A stretch of DNA of 7,616 nucleotides, from the NCBI GenBank assembly GCA_947175715.1, contig CAMWOD010000040.1, positions 1 to 7,616 of the forward strand. The letters run 5' to 3'. The stretch is from an uncultured Porphyromonadaceae bacterium. Its GTDB lineage: Bacteria > Bacteroidota > Bacteroidia > Bacteroidales > Muribaculaceae. Positions 5,499-7,616 of the stretch are shown here, one piece after another. A program made the position numbers and the translations under genes. The notes under the pieces are model-generated. The model saw nothing but the letters and a program-made list of their open reading frames with translations. It ran no database searches and was not told the origin of the DNA. How positions within the stretch are numbered: position 1 is the first letter of the stretch; each line of letters begins with the position of its first letter.

Positions 5499-6361
5499 CA
5501 CGACCTCAACGACGCAAATCACCAGTAGCCCGACCTCGCCGCCGCAAGTTTAATTTCAGGCGGGTATTCAACCCCGTGGCTATAATCCCCATAGTGGTGG
5601 TAGCAGCCTTGGTGGGCCTGATAATATATGCCAACAACAAGCCCGCAAAACCCCAACTCACCCCCGACCAACTCGAATACAGCCTGCTGCAAGTGACCAC
5701 CCCCGACGACCTCGACCAGCAGTTGCTGGAGTATACCGGAATGCTCATTTCATTTAATCCGTCGCGCCACATACCCAACTGGGTGAGCTGGGAACTTACG
5801 GCCGACAAAGCTAAGGGTGACGAACCTCGCACCAACTCATTCATGGCCGACCCTGCCGTGCCTGGGAGCGCCGACCCAAAGGACTATCGCCATTCGGGCT
5901 ACGACCGCGGGCACATGGCACCCGCTGGCGACATGAAATGGAGCGATCAGGCCATGAAAGAGTCATTTTTCATGACCAACATATGCCCTCAAGACAATAA
6001 GCTAAACACCGGGGCATGGCGTAAACTGGAGGAGAACTGTCGCCGCTGGGCCATGCGCGACTCGGCCATCGTGATCGTGTGCGGACCGATACCTACCGAC
6101 CCAGTCGATATGAAGATAGGCACCAATCAGGTGTGGGTGCCACGTCGCTTCTTTAAAGCTGTTATATCCCCCTACTCCAATCCACCCAGGGGCATAGCAT
6201 TCATCATGCCAAACACTTACATCAAGGGCGGAATCCAAAATTCGGCCGTGTCAATCGACGAGGTGGAGCGGATTACAGGCTACGACTTATTCCCCGCACT
6301 GCCCGACGATATCGAAAACAACATAGAATCGCAATGCAATTTCAACCAATGGAGCTACTGA
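5495..6361 (+). CDS. Membrane-anchored DNA/RNA non-specific endonuclease (NucA/Serratia nuclease type)
   Basis: The 288-residue protein begins with a very basic segment (residues 2-23, many Arg/Lys) followed by one hydrophobic helix (about 27-46, VAIIPIVVVAALVGLIIYA). This fits an uncleaved signal anchor with the catalytic domain outside the cytoplasmic membrane. The beta-beta-alpha-metal nuclease motif is DRGHMAPAGDM (137-147) with His140 as general base. TNICPQ (161-166) and LNTGAWRKLE (170-179) supply Asn171 as likely metal ligand and Glu179, spaced 8 residues apart as N119 and E127 are in the Serratia enzyme. These enzymes cut single- and double-stranded DNA and RNA; likely roles are nucleic-acid scavenging or envelope-side degradation. 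Its ATG overlaps the carboxypeptidase stop (ATGA), implying translational coupling. Its C-terminus overlaps the mnmE start. No immunity gene is visible beside it, which argues against a secreted toxin. Confidence 0.92.
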   Translation: MTRPQRRKSPVARPRRRKFNFRRVFNPVAIIPIVVVAALVGLIIYANNKPAKPQLTPDQLEYSLLQVTTPDDLDQQLLEYTGMLISFNPSRHIPNWVSWELTADKAKGDEPRTNSFMADPAVPGSADPKDYRHSGYDRGHMAPAGDMKWSDQAMKESFFMTNICPQDNKLNTGAWRKLEENCRRWAMRDSAIVIVCGPIPTDPVDMKIGTNQVWVPRRFFKAVISPYSNPPRGIAFIMPNTYIKGGIQNSAVSIDEVERITGYDLFPALPDDIENNIESQCNFNQWSY

Positions 6362-7616
6362 CCAACGACACAATATGCGCCATCTCCACCCCTCCAGGCA
6401 TGGGCGGCATAGCCGTGATTCGTATCAGCGGCCCAAAGGCCCTGGAGATCGTTGACAAAGCATGGTCGGGCAGCAAACTTGCCCACGCCAAAACACACAC
6501 CGCCCACCTGGGCAACGTAATTGCCCACGACGGGTCGCCAATTGATCAATGCGTGGCCACAGTATTCCGCACCCCTGGCTCATATACCGGCGAGGACACC
6601 GTGGAGCTGTCGGTACACGGCTCGACATACATACAGCAGGCAGTCATCACACGCCTTTGCTCATTGGGCGCAAGGCTTGCCGAACCCGGCGAGTTTACAC
6701 GCCGCGCATTCACATCAGGCCGCATCGACCTGACACAAGCCGAGGCCATCGCCGACCTGATAAACGCACGGTCGAAAGCCGCCCACCGCATAGCCATGCA
6801 GCAGATGCGCGGACAGATTTCCACCCGACTCGAATCTCTGCGTCAGCAACTTATCGAGCTTGGAGCCCTCCTCGAACTCGAACTCGACTTTTCGGAGGAG
6901 GACGTAGAATTTGCCGACCGTTCACATCTGCTCGGCATAGCCAAAGAGGTAGACAGCGAAATCACACACTTGCTCGACTCCTTCGCTCGCGGATCGGCAA
7001 TAAAGCAAGGTATACCCGTGGCCATCGTTGGCCCCACCAACGTAGGCAAATCATCGATACTCAACGCCCTCGTGGGCGACGACCGAGCCATAGTGAGCGA
7101 CATTCACGGCACGACGCGCGACCTGATCGAGGATACAATCGTGATGGGCGACCACATGTTTCGTTTCATCGACACAGCCGGCCTGCGTGACACCTCCGAC
7201 ACAGTCGAAAATCTGGGCATCGAGCGCACCTATCGCGCCATCGACCGCGCCTCCATCATAATACAGGTAGTCGACGCCACGCGCCCCGACACCGACATCA
7301 CGCTCAACGTACCAGCTCACGCCACACTCATCAGAGTAATCAACAAGATCGACATCCCAGGCGAGCACCAAGCTAAAGGCGCCGAAATCAGCATGAGCGC
7401 CTTGACAGGCCAAGGCATCGATCGACTGCGCCAGGCATTGACGCACGCCGCCGGCGACACCCCCGACGACACCCAAGTGCTCCTGACCAACGTACGCCAG
7501 CAACAAGCCCTCCAGTCGGCAAGCCAAGCCATCAAACGCGTCATCACCTCCCTCTCCCCCACCGGCACCACATCCGTCAGCGCCGACTATGCGTCCGGAG
7601 ATATACTTCCTATCAG
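6349..7616 (+). CDS. mnmE: tRNA uridine-5-carboxymethylaminomethyl GTPase MnmE (incomplete at 3' end)
   Basis: MnmE, with MnmG, modifies the wobble uridine (position 34) of certain tRNAs. The frame stays open from 6349 to the window end, giving 422 codons; the family is usually about 450-465 residues, so the last part, including the C-terminal Cys-x-Gly-Lys motif, is missing. The N-terminal folate-binding domain is recognisable (NDTICAISTPPGMGG, 6-20; GSYTGEDTVELSVHG, 77-91; EPGEFTRRAFTSGRIDLTQAEA, 112-133). The G domain has GPTNVGKS (228-235), TTRD (255-258), DTAG (275-278) and NKID (332-335). The start at 6349 gives an N-terminus close to the family's; an in-frame ATG at 6334 would add five residues (MQFQP). 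Either start overlaps the nuclease gene, by 13 or 28 bp. The coding strand is strikingly C-rich. Confidence 0.96.
   Translation, partial: MELLTNDTICAISTPPGMGGIAVIRISGPKALEIVDKAWSGSKLAHAKTHTAHLGNVIAHDGSPIDQCVATVFRTPGSYTGEDTVELSVHGSTYIQQAVITRLCSLGARLAEPGEFTRRAFTSGRIDLTQAEAIADLINARSKAAHRIAMQQMRGQISTRLESLRQQLIELGALLELELDFSEEDVEFADRSHLLGIAKEVDSEITHLLDSFARGSAIKQGIPVAIVGPTNVGKSSILNALVGDDRAIVSDIHGTTRDLIEDTIVMGDHMFRFIDTAGLRDTSDTVENLGIERTYRAIDRASIIIQVVDATRPDTDITLNVPAHATLIRVINKIDIPGEHQAKGAEISMSALTGQGIDRLRQALTHAAGDTPDDTQVLLTNVRQQQALQSASQAIKRVITSLSPTGTTSVSADYASGDILPI

Noticed and set aside
5495..6361. Nuclease as a secreted antibacterial toxin with an immunity gene
   Set aside because: It has a single N-terminal anchor and no delivery domain, and the next gene is mnmE, not a small immunity protein; a housekeeping nuclease is more likely.
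6549..7190. Rightward 213-codon open frame inside mnmE
   Set aside because: It is an out-of-frame shadow, very rich in Arg/His/Pro; the MnmE frame with all GTPase motifs covers the same bases.
1..7616. CRISPR array, tRNA, rRNA or insertion sequence
   Set aside because: No spaced direct repeats, cloverleaf-forming sequence, ribosomal RNA segment, transposase or terminal inverted repeats were seen on either strand.

Overview
The window looks like chromosomal DNA of a Bacteroidales bacterium, possibly Muribaculaceae-like. The evidence is a canonical Bacteroidetes promoter (TTTG, 20 bp, TATCTTTG) in front of pyrH, start codons without clear Shine-Dalgarno sequences, and the protein families present. 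The family-level placement is inference. Seven complete genes and one incomplete gene read rightward, one small gene reads leftward, and a short C-terminal tail of a further gene lies at the left edge.

Left part (1-1800). The acidic tail of an unidentified gene ends at 40 and is followed by a rho-independent terminator (65-94). Only 19 bp later begins a tight three-gene cassette: an S24/S26 signal-peptidase-like protease (114-617), an HprK/PEP-carboxykinase-fold P-loop kinase (633-1526) and a PqqD-like peptide-binding protein (1531-1800). Gaps are 15 bp and 4 bp, so they are probably co-transcribed. A protease, a kinase and a peptide-recognition protein together suggest a peptide maturation or modification system. 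The substrate is not in the window, unless it is the protein whose tail ends at 40. This is the most interesting part.

Middle (1801-2480). A degenerate 7-bp tandem repeat (AATTAGT) follows pqqD. A leftward gene for an unrecognised acidic 120-residue protein (1950-2312) converges on the cassette. A 168-bp divergent intergenic region separates it from pyrH and carries the pyrH promoter and a possible leader hairpin.

Right part (2481-7616). Six co-directional genes form a probable housekeeping operon: pyrH (UMP kinase), frr (ribosome recycling factor), a radical SAM protein, an S66 LD-carboxypeptidase, a membrane-anchored DNA/RNA non-specific endonuclease, and mnmE (tRNA-modifying GTPase, cut by the window end). 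Spacing tightens along the operon: 38 bp, 6 bp, 1 bp, a 4-bp ATGA overlap, then a 13-bp overlap. The themes are pyrimidine nucleotide supply, translation, peptidoglycan recycling and nucleic-acid turnover.

Base composition also changes along the window. The plus strand is G-richer than C in the left cassette and strongly C-richer than G in the right-hand genes, although all of these genes point the same way.
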